From positions 1 to 36,956 of the forward strand of contig JAJTFN010000021.1 of assembly GCA_021298285.1 (NCBI GenBank): a DNA stretch of 36,956 bases. The letters run 5' to 3'. The notes beneath the pieces were generated by a model. The model did not search any database. It saw only the letters and a program-made list of their open reading frames with translations, and was not told the origin of the DNA. This DNA comes from Verrucomicrobium sp. Its GTDB lineage: Bacteria; Verrucomicrobiota; Verrucomicrobiia; Limisphaerales; UBA9464. Position numbers and translations under genes: made by a program. This document shows, in pieces, positions 23,281 to 31,431 of the stretch. Within the stretch, counting starts at the first letter, position 1; each line of letters starts with the position of its first letter.

Positions 23281-24476
23281 GCATGCCCCCCATGGAAGCC
23301 ACGCTCCCGGAGACCGAAACCCTGCCGCGCCCCACCGGGTGCATCGAGGGCATCGGGGCCTTCCACGACCCGCCCCGGACAACGACGGGGTGCGACGCCT
23401 CCGGTCGCCGGCGTCACCAGCGACCCCAATCCCGGGGCGCGACGATGGACGTGGCGGCAACGGCGGTGGCAAGGCATCCGCTGGAGCGTCTGGACCTCTG
23501 CCGCATCCCCTGCCAAGGCCGGGTCTCCGCGGCCACCGCGGCCCTGCTCCATGGGCTCCTGGTCCAGGCAGGCAGGCGCCCGGCGCTGCTCACCCCGGAG
23601 GGCGGGCGCATCGCCGACCGGCTGTTCCCCCAGCGTCCGATGCGGGACGAGGCCCCCGAGTGGGCACGCCTGCTGGCCACCCATGTCCGTTGGGGCGGCG
23701 ACTGCCTGGTGGTCGAGGAGGACGCCGAGATCCAGGCCCTCATCCAGGATGCCCGCCCCAGGGCCCGGGTCGAGTCGACCGCCACGGGGCGCGTCCGGCT
23801 GGAGGCGCAGGCCCTGCACTGGCGGGGAACCCGTCTCAGGGTCCTCGGCCTGCCCGGAACACCGGAACGGACGGCCCACCTGCCGCTGGTCGGCACCTCC
23901 AATCTCCGGGGCCTTGAGGCCGCCCTCGACCTCGCGCTGGCGGCCGGATGCCCGGTCCCGCGCGCGCTCGGCGCCCTGCCCCTGCTGGAGCCGCCCCCGG
24001 GGCTCCTCGAGCCCGTCCCGGCAGGTCAACCCTTCGCGGTGTTCATCGACCGCGCCTCCTCGGCGACGGAGCTCGCGGCACTCCTTTCGGAGGCGCGCGC
24101 CTTGGGTGGCCGCAGGATCCTCCTGGTCGCCGGGATCCGGGGCGCCTCGGGCTCGGCGGACCGGATGGCCCTCGGGGCCGCCGCCAGGGCGGCCGATGAG
24201 GTCGTCTTCACGTCGGACAACCCCGGCCATGTCCCGGCCGACGGGATCCTCGCCGACCTCCAGCTCGGGTTCGGTGGAGGCGCCCTCGAGGAACCCGACC
24301 GCCACGAGGCCATCCGCGCCGCGATCCGCAACGCCCGGGCCGACGACGTGGTGCTCATCGCGGGCAAAGGGGCCTTGTCGTTCCAGGAGGTCCGCGGCTC
24401 GGTGGTGCCATGGGACGACCGGCTGCACGCCCGGGATGCGCTGGCATCCCGCGGCTGGGTGGGGGACAGCCTATGA
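23277..24476 (+). CDS. MurE-like protein lacking catalytic motifs (probable pseudoenzyme)
   Basis: The 399-aa protein sits where murE normally lies. Its last 150 residues align by eye with the MurE C-terminal domain: AGQPFAVFIDRASSATEL, GGRRILLVAGIRGASGSADR, ADEVVFTSDNPGHVPAD, DDVVLIAGKGALSFQE and VVPWDDRLHARDAL. The key positions are changed. The P-loop (normally GTNGKTTT) reads C79-Q-G-R-V-S-A. DYAHTPD reads D258-R-A-S-S-A-T. The meso-diaminopimelate motif DNPR reads D314-N-P-G, and GKGHE reads G363-K-G-A-L. About 60-70 residues of the central domain, including the DHLD and carbamoyl-lysine region, are missing. So is the N-terminal uridine-binding domain, replaced by about 75 low-complexity residues. 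It overlaps ftsI (corrected frame) and the SIMPL gene by ATGA. A later start at codon 57 is possible. Confidence 0.75.
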   Translation: MSMPPMEATLPETETLPRPTGCIEGIGAFHDPPRTTTGCDASGRRRHQRPQSRGATMDVAATAVARHPLERLDLCRIPCQGRVSAATAALLHGLLVQAGRRPALLTPEGGRIADRLFPQRPMRDEAPEWARLLATHVRWGGDCLVVEEDAEIQALIQDARPRARVESTATGRVRLEAQALHWRGTRLRVLGLPGTPERTAHLPLVGTSNLRGLEAALDLALAAGCPVPRALGALPLLEPPPGLLEPVPAGQPFAVFIDRASSATELAALLSEARALGGRRILLVAGIRGASGSADRMALGAAARAADEVVFTSDNPGHVPADGILADLQLGFGGGALEEPDRHEAIRAAIRNARADDVVLIAGKGALSFQEVRGSVVPWDDRLHARDALASRGWVGDSL

Positions 24477-25225
24477 CCAGCCCATCCCGCCCCCATCTCC
24501 TCGGCGTGCTCGCCGGCCTGTTCCTGGCGGCCGGCCTGGTGCTCTCGTCTCTGTTGCTCACGCGGACCTGGCTCAAGGTTGCGGACGCCGAGTCGATCAC
24601 CGTCACCGGATCGGCCCGACGCAACATCCAGTCCGACCTCGTGGTCTGGCGTGGGACGATCACCGTCGAGAGCGCCACGCTGCTCGAGGCGCAGGCCCTC
24701 CTGGCGACCCAGGAGGCGACCACCCGGGCCTTCCTCTCGGCCCAGGGCGTGACCAACGCGCAGTTCCACCCCATCGCCATCCAGCGCGTCCAGGTCCGCC
24801 CGGCGAAGCAGGCCGCGGACGATGAGGACGGAGCCGAGGCCGCGTCCTCGAGGTTCCGCCTGAGCCGCACGGCCGAGGTTCGTTCCGGAGACATCGACAC
24901 GGTCCTGGCGATGGACTCCAAGGCATCCCAACTGGTCACCCAGGGCATCGAGTTCACGTCGGGTGCGCCCGAATTCATCTGGACCAAGGCGGGGGAGGCG
25001 AAGATCGAGATGCTGGCCGACGCCTCGCGGGACGCCCTCGCCAGGGCCGAGCAGATCGTCTCGCCGGGCGGCCGGCGGATCGCACGCCTGCGCTCCGCCA
25101 AGATGGGGGTCTTCCAGATCACCCCCCTCCACTCCACGCAGAACACGTGGGACGGGATGAACGACACCACGTCCCGGGAGAAGACCGTCACCGCGGTCGT
25201 CAATGCGAGCTACGCCCTCGACTGA
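24473..25225 (+). CDS. SIMPL-domain (DUF541) envelope protein
   Basis: The 250-aa protein has an N-terminal membrane or signal helix (about residues 8-30) and then the SIMPL pattern. ITVTGSARRNIQSDLVVWRG is followed by RTAEVRSGDIDTVLAMDSK and by FIWTKAGEAKIEMLADASRD, where family members have 'A-x-x-x-A-x-x-x-A'. It ends in TVTAVVNASYALD. SIMPL proteins are periplasmic or membrane-bound oligomers of uncertain function. Its placement inside a dcw cluster is unusual. Overlaps at both ends (ATGA with the MurE-like gene, TGATG with murF) show it is part of the operon. Confidence 0.85.
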   Translation: MTSPSRPHLLGVLAGLFLAAGLVLSSLLLTRTWLKVADAESITVTGSARRNIQSDLVVWRGTITVESATLLEAQALLATQEATTRAFLSAQGVTNAQFHPIAIQRVQVRPAKQAADDEDGAEAASSRFRLSRTAEVRSGDIDTVLAMDSKASQLVTQGIEFTSGAPEFIWTKAGEAKIEMLADASRDALARAEQIVSPGGRRIARLRSAKMGVFQITPLHSTQNTWDGMNDTTSREKTVTAVVNASYALD

Positions 25226-26628
25226 TGGAACCCGTGACGCTCCAGAGCATCGCCGACGACTCCCTCGGGACGGTCCATCCCCCGACGGCCGGCGGTGTCC
25301 GCTTCGCGGGGATCTGCACCGACTCGCGCCGCCTGCAGGCGGGCCAGCTCTTTGTCGCGCTGCGCGGGGAACGCTTCGACGGGCACGCGTTCCTCGGCGA
25401 CCCCGCCCTGGCCTCGAGTGCCGCCGCCGTGCTGGTGTCGGAGGGGCGACGGGACGAGGTGCCGGAGGGGATGCCCGCGGTGGTTGTGCGCGATCCCCGG
25501 GCGGCCCTCGGCGCGATCGCCGCGGCCCACCGGAGGCGGCTCACGCTGCCGGTGGTCTGCGTGGCCGGATCCAACGGCAAGACCACCACCAAGGAGATCC
25601 TGGCCGCCGTGCTGGCGACCCGCTTCCGGACCCAGCGCTCCGAGGCCAGCTTCAACAACGACATCGGGGTGCCCTTGAGCCTCCTGGCCGTCGATGCCTC
25701 CCACGAGGTGGCCGTGCTCGAGGCGGGCACCAACCATCCGGGCGAACTGGCTCCGCTGGTCCGCATGATCGCCCCGACGTTCGGGGTCGTCCCCCAGATC
25801 GGCCGCGAGCATCTCGAGCATTTCGGCGATATCGAGGGGGTGCTGGAGGAGGAGAGCGCCCTGGCCCGGACACTGCCCGCGGAGGGGGTGCTGTTCCTCA
25901 ACGGCGACTGCACCGCGGCCTGCCGGCTGGCCGACCTGACCCGGGCCCGGGTGGTGCGGACCGGTTCCGGTCCCGGCAACGGCTGGCGCGCGCGCGCGCT
26001 CGGGACGGACTGGGACGGCACACGGTTCGAACTCGAGGCGCCGGACCCCCGATGGAACGGCACCTACACGGTGGGCGTCCCCGGTCGGCACATGGTCTCG
26101 AACGCCGTCCTGGCGATCGCCGTGGCCGCGGAGCTGGGTGTGGACCCGGGAGCCGCCAGGGGGGCCCTGGCCGGGTTCCGTGGGGCCCGCCAGCGTCTCC
26201 AGGGATCGGAGCGCCGCGGCATCCGCTGGCTCGACGACACCTACAACGCCAACGCCGACTCGACGCTGGCCTCGCTGCGCACGCTCGCCGACCTGCCCTG
26301 CCGGGGCCGCCGGATCGCCGTCCTGGGCGACATGGCCGAGCTCGGGGAACACACCGCCGAGGCCCACCGGGAGGTCGGCGCCGAGGCCAGCCGCCTCGGC
26401 ATCGACCTCCTTGTCTGCGTCGGGAGGTCGGCCGCGGACACGGCCTCCGGGGCGGGAGACCCGGACCGGGTGCTCCGCTTCCCGGACGTCGAGAGCGCCG
26501 CGTCGGCGCTGCGCCCCCTGCTCAGGCCCGGCGACTGCGTGCTGGCCAAGGCCTCCCGGAGCAGCCGTCTCGAGCGGCTGCTCGAGTGGTTGGCGTCCGA
26601 ACCGTCCGGCATCCCGATCCCCGGCTGA
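25225..26628 (+). CDS. murF: UDP-MurNAc-tripeptide:D-Ala-D-Ala ligase MurF
   Basis: The 467-aa cytosolic ligase has the three Mur domains intact. Domain 1 contains ICTDSRRLQAGQLFVALRG and DGHAFL. The P-loop is G115-S-N-G-K-T-T-T. ASFNNDIGVPLSL and EAGTNHPGEL follow in the central domain, and the C-terminal domain has DDTYNANADSTLASLRTL and AVLGDMAELGEH. It adds D-Ala-D-Ala (made by Ddl, encoded downstream) to the stem peptide. It is the only Mur ligase in the window with all catalytic motifs. The start shares one base with the preceding stop. Confidence 0.96.
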   Translation: MEPVTLQSIADDSLGTVHPPTAGGVRFAGICTDSRRLQAGQLFVALRGERFDGHAFLGDPALASSAAAVLVSEGRRDEVPEGMPAVVVRDPRAALGAIAAAHRRRLTLPVVCVAGSNGKTTTKEILAAVLATRFRTQRSEASFNNDIGVPLSLLAVDASHEVAVLEAGTNHPGELAPLVRMIAPTFGVVPQIGREHLEHFGDIEGVLEEESALARTLPAEGVLFLNGDCTAACRLADLTRARVVRTGSGPGNGWRARALGTDWDGTRFELEAPDPRWNGTYTVGVPGRHMVSNAVLAIAVAAELGVDPGAARGALAGFRGARQRLQGSERRGIRWLDDTYNANADSTLASLRTLADLPCRGRRIAVLGDMAELGEHTAEAHREVGAEASRLGIDLLVCVGRSAADTASGAGDPDRVLRFPDVESAASALRPLLRPGDCVLAKASRSSRLERLLEWLASEPSGIPIPG

Positions 26629-26635
26629 ACGCGAC

Positions 26636-27760
26636 ATGCTCTACAAGCTTCCAGAACTGTTTCCGACGGTCCCGTGGACGGTGTTCAAGTACGTCACCTT
26701 CCGGAGCGCCGGCGCGGCGGTGACCGCGCTGGTCCTGAGCTGGCTGATGGGCCCCCGGATCATCGAGGCGCTGCGGAACCTCAAGTTCCGCCAGGACTAC
26801 CAGCCCAAGGATGTCCGGAGCGCCGGCGACGCCACGGCCGCCTCGGCCGACCTGGCCAAGCGCGGCACCCCGACGATGGGCGGCCTCCTGATCCTCCTCT
26901 CGCTGGACATCTCCGTGCTGCTCTGGGCGCGGCCCAACGCGCTCGTGCTGCTGACCCTGCTCACCCTCATGGTGCTGGCGTTCCTGGGGTTCTACGACGA
27001 CTGGCTGAAGGTCACCCGCCAGAACGCCGCCGGGGCGAGGTCCCGGGTCAAGTGGATCGTCCAGAGCCTGCTGGCCGTCGGCGTCGGCGTCTACCTGTGG
27101 CAACTGCCCTCGACCCGCGCGCTGGTCACGGAGATCCAGGTACCCTTCTTCAAGGACCCGGTGCTCAGCGCGGTGCCGTGGATCGGGATCCCGTTGGTGG
27201 CACTGACGCTTGTCGGCAGCTCGAACGCGGTGAACCTGACCGACGGCATGGACGGCCTGGCCATCGGCTGCACGCTGATCGTGGCCATGGTGATGCTGAT
27301 CCTCACCTACCTGGCCGACAACGTGAAGCTGGCGACCTACCTGCAGATCCCCCACGTGCGCGGCGCCAGCGAGCTGACGGTGGTATGCGCCGCCCTGATC
27401 GGCGCCTCGCTGGGGTTCCTCTGGTTCAACTGCCATCCGGCCGAGGTCTTCATGGGCGACACCGGATCCCTGGCCCTCGGCGGGGCCCTCGGGTTGATGG
27501 CCGTGCTGATCCACCAGCCCCTGGTGCTGCTGATCGCCGGCGGGGTCTTCGTCGCCGAGGCCGGCAGCGTGATGCTGCAGGTCGGCTGGTTCAAGTACAC
27601 CCGTCGCCGGTGCGGCGAGGGTCGCCGGATCTTCCTGATGGCGCCGATCCACCACCATTTCCAGAAGCTCGGCTGGAAGGAGTCCAAGATCGTCACCCGT
27701 TTCTACATCGCCGGCATCCTCTGCGCCGTGGTGGCGCTGAGCACCCTCAAGATCCGATGA
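26636..27760 (+). CDS. mraY: Phospho-MurNAc-pentapeptide transferase MraY
   Basis: The 374-aa polytopic membrane enzyme transfers phospho-MurNAc-pentapeptide to undecaprenyl phosphate, giving lipid I. Landmarks are TPTMGGLLILL, FLGFYDDWLKV with the catalytic Asp pair, SNAVNLTDGMDGLAIG, AEVFMGDTGSLALGGALG and MAPIHHHFQKLGW. About ten membrane segments are visible. The start lies 7 nt after murF. In most bacteria murD follows; here a 356-nt gap follows instead. Confidence 0.97.
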   Translation: MLYKLPELFPTVPWTVFKYVTFRSAGAAVTALVLSWLMGPRIIEALRNLKFRQDYQPKDVRSAGDATAASADLAKRGTPTMGGLLILLSLDISVLLWARPNALVLLTLLTLMVLAFLGFYDDWLKVTRQNAAGARSRVKWIVQSLLAVGVGVYLWQLPSTRALVTEIQVPFFKDPVLSAVPWIGIPLVALTLVGSSNAVNLTDGMDGLAIGCTLIVAMVMLILTYLADNVKLATYLQIPHVRGASELTVVCAALIGASLGFLWFNCHPAEVFMGDTGSLALGGALGLMAVLIHQPLVLLIAGGVFVAEAGSVMLQVGWFKYTRRRCGEGRRIFLMAPIHHHFQKLGWKESKIVTRFYIAGILCAVVALSTLKIR

Positions 27761-27809
27761 ACGCGAACGCCTGCCCAAGCCCTCGTCGTTCCCGTCCCGG
27801 TCGTCCCTC

Positions 27810-27825
27810 CCGGAGGAACCTCCGG
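27810..27825 (+). terminator. Short perfect inverted repeat after mraY
   Basis: CCGGAGG is followed by AA and CCTCCGG. As RNA it forms a 6-bp GC-rich stem with a GAAC tetraloop, 50 nt after the mraY stop. The following bases (TTGCTCCTTG) are only weakly T-rich, so termination is uncertain. It could also mark an attenuator before the downstream promoter. Confidence 0.3.
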
Positions 27826-27832
27826 TTGCTCC

Positions 27833-27860
27833 TTGATCATGGGGGCATCGGTTGTTTAAT
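27833..27860 (+). promoter_or_regulatory. Internal dcw promoter upstream of LysM-ftsW-murG
   Basis: TTGATC (27833-27838) is followed after 16 nt by TTTAAT (27855-27860), a five-of-six -10 match that is conspicuous in DNA this GC-rich. Transcription would start near 27867 and leave a leader of about 250 nt before the LysM start codon. This would give the second half of the dcw cluster its own promoter. Confidence 0.5.
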
Positions 27861-28116
27861 CGCCCCCCGTCGACGGCCCGGATTCCCCCGTGGAGACCAG
27901 GGCCTCGCCCCCGCGGCGATCCGTGCAAACCCGAACGAATCCCATTTCCGTACCCTCGTCGTGGGCCCCGTGCCCCGACGCTCCCTCGGCTTCACGCACG
28001 CCGTCATCGCGGCGACCCGCATCGCTCTCGTCCGGACCCGGTTGGAGGACCCGGTTCCGGACGAATCCCCAAGAGTCCATCCTCGATCCAACCAGCACCG
28101 CCCCCATCCCTGACCC

Positions 28117-29031
28117 ATGAGCATCCCCAACTCCCCGCTGCTTCCCGGCTCCAAACTCGAGCAGGCGGCCAAGAGCCGTTCCACCTTCAGCATCGCCGCC
28201 TTCATCTTCAGCGCGCACGTGGCCGTGTTCCTCGTGGTGCTGCTCAACGGCTGCAACAAGGAGAGCTCGGCGACGACGGCGTCCTCCCCCGACCCGGCGC
28301 AACTCTCCAACCAGACGGACCTCGCCGTCCAACCGCTGTCCCCGCCGCCCGGCACGACCGAACCGGCCGTGGTCCCCGGCGCGGACACCCTGCCGACCAA
28401 CCCGCCGACCGCCCTCCCCGGGGGCGTGGTCACCTTCCCGGGCACCCCGGCCAATGTCGCCACCTCGACCCCTCCCCCGATTCCCGACCTCGGCGCGGGC
28501 CTGACGACCGGCGCCGGTCCGGCCGAGACGCTGCCGCAGGGCGCGGGCTCCACGACCTCCGAGTACAAGGTGAAGGGCGGGGACATCGCCTACAACATCG
28601 CCAAGGCCAACGGGATCTCGCTCAAGGCCCTGAAGGATGCCAACCCGAACATCGACCTCGGCAAGCTGAAGGTCGGCCAGGTGCTGCAGATGCCCGCCGG
28701 CGGTGCCGCAAAGGAGACCACCGCCAAGACCCTGCCGAAGAACTCCGCTGCCGCGGACATCGCGACCGAGGCCGCCGGCGCATCCTCCGGGTCCACCTAC
28801 ACCGTCAAGGGTGGTGACACGCTCGGTCGGATCGCCAAGAAGAACGGCATTTCCGTCAAGGCCCTCCGCGCCGCCAACAACCTGAGCGGCGACAAGATCA
28901 ACGTCGGTCAGAAGCTGAAGATCCCGGCCAAGGGAGGCACCGAGACCCCCGCGCCCGCGGTCAAGGCCCCGGCCGAACCCATTCCCGCAGCCCCGGTCCC
29001 GCTGACCCCGCCCTCCGGAACCGGCCGCTGA
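28117..29031 (+). CDS. Membrane-anchored protein with two LysM domains
   Basis: The 304-aa protein has a 25-residue cytosolic leader and then a hydrophobic helix ending in L-N-G-C46, which may be a lipobox or just a membrane anchor. A Pro/Thr/Ser-rich linker follows (about 50-145). Two LysM peptidoglycan-binding modules come next, at about 149-192 (YKVKGGDIAYNIAKANGISL) and 228-271 (YTVKGGDTLGRIAKKNGISV), and then a Pro/Ala tail. No catalytic domain is attached. It should hold the cell membrane to the wall, or mark sites of synthesis. It is the first gene of the second dcw transcription segment, 43 nt before ftsW. Confidence 0.88.
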   Translation: MSIPNSPLLPGSKLEQAAKSRSTFSIAAFIFSAHVAVFLVVLLNGCNKESSATTASSPDPAQLSNQTDLAVQPLSPPPGTTEPAVVPGADTLPTNPPTALPGGVVTFPGTPANVATSTPPPIPDLGAGLTTGAGPAETLPQGAGSTTSEYKVKGGDIAYNIAKANGISLKALKDANPNIDLGKLKVGQVLQMPAGGAAKETTAKTLPKNSAAADIATEAAGASSGSTYTVKGGDTLGRIAKKNGISVKALRAANNLSGDKINVGQKLKIPAKGGTETPAPAVKAPAEPIPAAPVPLTPPSGTGR

Positions 29032-29074
29032 ACGGGCACGGCCGGGCACACCCGACCACGCCACGCCACCCCCC

Positions 29075-30220
29075 ATGCGCACGACATCGATCCTCCTGCT
29101 GCTGACGGTCAGCCTGCTGCTGGCCCTGGGGTTCACCATGCTGGCCAGCGCCGTGATGCTGGAGTCGAGGTTCTCCAACCTCATCACCATGCAGGGGGTG
29201 GCGATCGTCGCCGGAGCGACCCTGATGTGCCTGCTGTGGCGCAGCGACTACCGGTTCTGGATCCGCACCCAATGGTGGTGGTACGGGCTGGCGCTGCTGC
29301 TCCTGGCCCTGGTGCTGTCGCCCCTCGGAACCTACCGCAACGGCGCCCAGCGCTGGGTCTTCGGGACCCAGCCGGGGGAGTTCGCCAAGCTGCCGCTCCT
29401 GCTGACCCTCGCGGCCTGGGGAGCCCGGTTCGGACCGCGCATGCGTTTCGGGGGCAACCTGCAGACCTTCCTGTGGGGCCAGGCGCTGCCCGGGCTGGTC
29501 GTCCTGCCGTTTCTCGGCCTGCTCTACAAGCAGCCCGACCGCGGGACCATGATCCTCTTCGGGATGGTGACGCTGGTCGTCCTCCTCCTCGGGGGGATGC
29601 GCAAACGCTTCGCGATCATGCCCCTGTTGGCGGGCGTGGGTCTGGGGGTGCACTTCTACCGGTCCAGCGAGATGGTGCGCAAGCGGGTGGATGCATTCCT
29701 CCACCCGGAACTGGATCCGCAGGGCACCGGCTCGCAGGCGTTGAAGTCGCTGGCGGCCCTTCGGGAGGGAGGACTCGAAGGGGTCGGGCTCGGCTCCGGG
29801 GTCATCAAGCTGACCATCCCGGAGCAGCACACCGACTTCATCCTGCCGGTGATCGGCGAGGAACTGGGCCTGTTCTTCACCCTCGGGATTCTCGTCGCCT
29901 TCGCGGTGATCCTGCTGTGCGCCGTCCGGATCGCCTCCCGGGCCGCCGACGTCGAGGGACGCCTGCTGGCCGGCGGCATCGGTTTCCTGATCGCCTGCCA
30001 GGCGATGATCAACATCGCGGTGGTGACCAACTCGATGATCAACAAGGGGATGCCCCTGCCCTTCGTGAGCCGGGGCGGGTCGAGCGCCGTGACGATGCTG
30101 GCCCTGGTGGGTCTGCTCCTGTCGATCGCACGACGTGCCCCCGAGACGGCGGAATCCGCCCCGGAACGCCGCGCCAATCCGTTCCAGTCCCCGGACCTCG
30201 AATCCCTCCCCGCCCGATGA
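29075..30220 (+). CDS. ftsW: SEDS septal peptidoglycan polymerase FtsW
   Basis: The 381-aa protein has about ten membrane segments and SEDS motifs distinct from the RodA encoded at 6239: QRWVFGTQPGEFAKLPLLL, YKQPDRGTMILFGM, EQHTDFILPVIGEELG and GMPLPFVSRGGSSAV. It polymerises lipid II at the septum with FtsI. Its place before murG is the conserved dcw order and separates it from RodA. Bases before the ATG are a run of C, with no Shine-Dalgarno site. It overlaps murG by ATGA. Confidence 0.95.
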   Translation: MRTTSILLLLTVSLLLALGFTMLASAVMLESRFSNLITMQGVAIVAGATLMCLLWRSDYRFWIRTQWWWYGLALLLLALVLSPLGTYRNGAQRWVFGTQPGEFAKLPLLLTLAAWGARFGPRMRFGGNLQTFLWGQALPGLVVLPFLGLLYKQPDRGTMILFGMVTLVVLLLGGMRKRFAIMPLLAGVGLGVHFYRSSEMVRKRVDAFLHPELDPQGTGSQALKSLAALREGGLEGVGLGSGVIKLTIPEQHTDFILPVIGEELGLFFTLGILVAFAVILLCAVRIASRAADVEGRLLAGGIGFLIACQAMINIAVVTNSMINKGMPLPFVSRGGSSAVTMLALVGLLLSIARRAPETAESAPERRANPFQSPDLESLPAR

Positions 30221-31431
30221 GCCGACCCGCCGCCACCCCTCTCCATGTCGCCATCGCCTGCGGTGGGACCGGTGGCCACCTGTTCCCGGGGCTGGCGGTC
30301 GGCCGGGAGCTCACGGCCAGGGGCGCCCAGGTGACGCTGCTGGTCTCCCCGAAGGAGGTCGACCGGGAGGCCGTGCGCGACATCGGCCTCCGGACGGCGA
30401 CGCTGCCGGCCGTCGGCCTGCAGGGAGGCAACGTGGGGTCATTCGTCGTCGGGTTCGTCCGTGCCTGGAGGGCGGCCCGCCGGTGCTTCACCGACCGCTC
30501 CCTCGGTCCAAGGCCGCCGGAGGCCGTCCTCGGAATGGGGGGCTTCACCGCCGCGCCGCCGATGCTGGCCGGAAGACACCTCGGTGCCGCGATCTTCCTC
30601 CACGAATCCAACACGGTCCCGGGACGCGCCAACCGCCTGCTGGCCCGCTGGGTCCGGGAGGCCTTCAGCGGATTCACGGAGACCGGCTCCCGCTGGGCGG
30701 CCGCACGCACGACCTGCACGGGAACCCCGGTCCGTGAGGAGATCGCGCGGCTGAGGCAGCGCCGGGATGCACGGTCGGCCCGGCTCGCCCTCGGTCTGGA
30801 CCCGGACCGCCCGGTGCTGCTGGTGACCGGCGGGAGCCAGGGTGCCCGTGGACTCAACCAGGCGGTCTGCGCGGCCTTGCCAGGCCTGGCCGCCGCCTCT
30901 CCCGGACTCCAGTTCATCCACCTCTCGGGCACGCCCGACCTCGAGGCGGTCCGGGCGGCGCACGGGCCACTTGGGACGCGCTCGGTCGTCCGTCCATTCC
31001 TCCGGGAGATGCACCTCGCGCTGGAGGCGGCCGACGCGGCCGTCAGCCGGGCCGGAGCGTCGTCGCTGGCGGAACTCGCGGCCGTCGGGCTGCCCTCCGT
31101 GCTGATCCCGCTGCCGACGGCGCAGGACGATCACCAGCGCCACAACGCCCTCGCCCTAGAGCGGGCCGGAGCCGCCACGCGTCTGGAGCAGGCTGGACTC
31201 GATCCGGATCGCCTCCGGTCGTCCATCCTCCGTCTCATCCACGAGGAGGGCACGCGCGCGGAGATGTGCCGGGCCCTGGCGGAACTGGACCGCCCGGAGG
31301 CCGCGGCCACGATCGCGGAATGCATCCTCGCGCACCTGAGGCAGCCGTTCACCCAGGCGGTCCGGGCCGTTTCCGGTCCGGAGAGGCTGCCCGTCGCGGG
31401 CCGTTGGATCCCGTTCAAGGAGGCCGCATGA
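30217..31431 (+). CDS. murG: UDP-GlcNAc:lipid I GlcNAc transferase MurG
   Basis: The 404-aa GT-B glycosyltransferase converts lipid I to lipid II on the inner face of the membrane. It has the N-terminal CGGTGGHLFPGLAVGREL, LGMGGFTAAPPMLAG, LHESNTVPGRANRLLA, the linker strand LLVTGGSQGARGLNQAV, and the donor site SRAGASSLAELAAVGLPSVL with QDDHQRHNA. A C-terminal extension of about 30 residues goes beyond the usual end. It overlaps murB directly by ATGA; murC, which often lies between them, is absent. Confidence 0.96.
   Translation: MSRPAATPLHVAIACGGTGGHLFPGLAVGRELTARGAQVTLLVSPKEVDREAVRDIGLRTATLPAVGLQGGNVGSFVVGFVRAWRAARRCFTDRSLGPRPPEAVLGMGGFTAAPPMLAGRHLGAAIFLHESNTVPGRANRLLARWVREAFSGFTETGSRWAAARTTCTGTPVREEIARLRQRRDARSARLALGLDPDRPVLLVTGGSQGARGLNQAVCAALPGLAAASPGLQFIHLSGTPDLEAVRAAHGPLGTRSVVRPFLREMHLALEAADAAVSRAGASSLAELAAVGLPSVLIPLPTAQDDHQRHNALALERAGAATRLEQAGLDPDRLRSSILRLIHEEGTRAEMCRALAELDRPEAAATIAECILAHLRQPFTQAVRAVSGPERLPVAGRWIPFKEAA

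Larger units (their letters stand above)
27761..28116 (+). other. 356-nt gap without a credible gene, at the usual murD position
   Basis: A 118-codon frame starting at the mraY ATGA crosses the gap, but it is Arg/Pro-rich without any domain and is judged non-coding. What the gap does hold is a small perfect hairpin (27810-27825), a good promoter match (27833-27860) and then about 250 nt of leader before the LysM gene. No remnant of murD motifs was found in any frame by eye. Confidence 0.6.

Noticed and set aside
27757-28113. A 118-codon frame beginning at the mraY ATGA, at the murD position
   Set aside because: The product is Arg/Pro-rich with no motif, and the frame runs across a promoter-like element and a hairpin. 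The overlap looks tempting but is probably chance.
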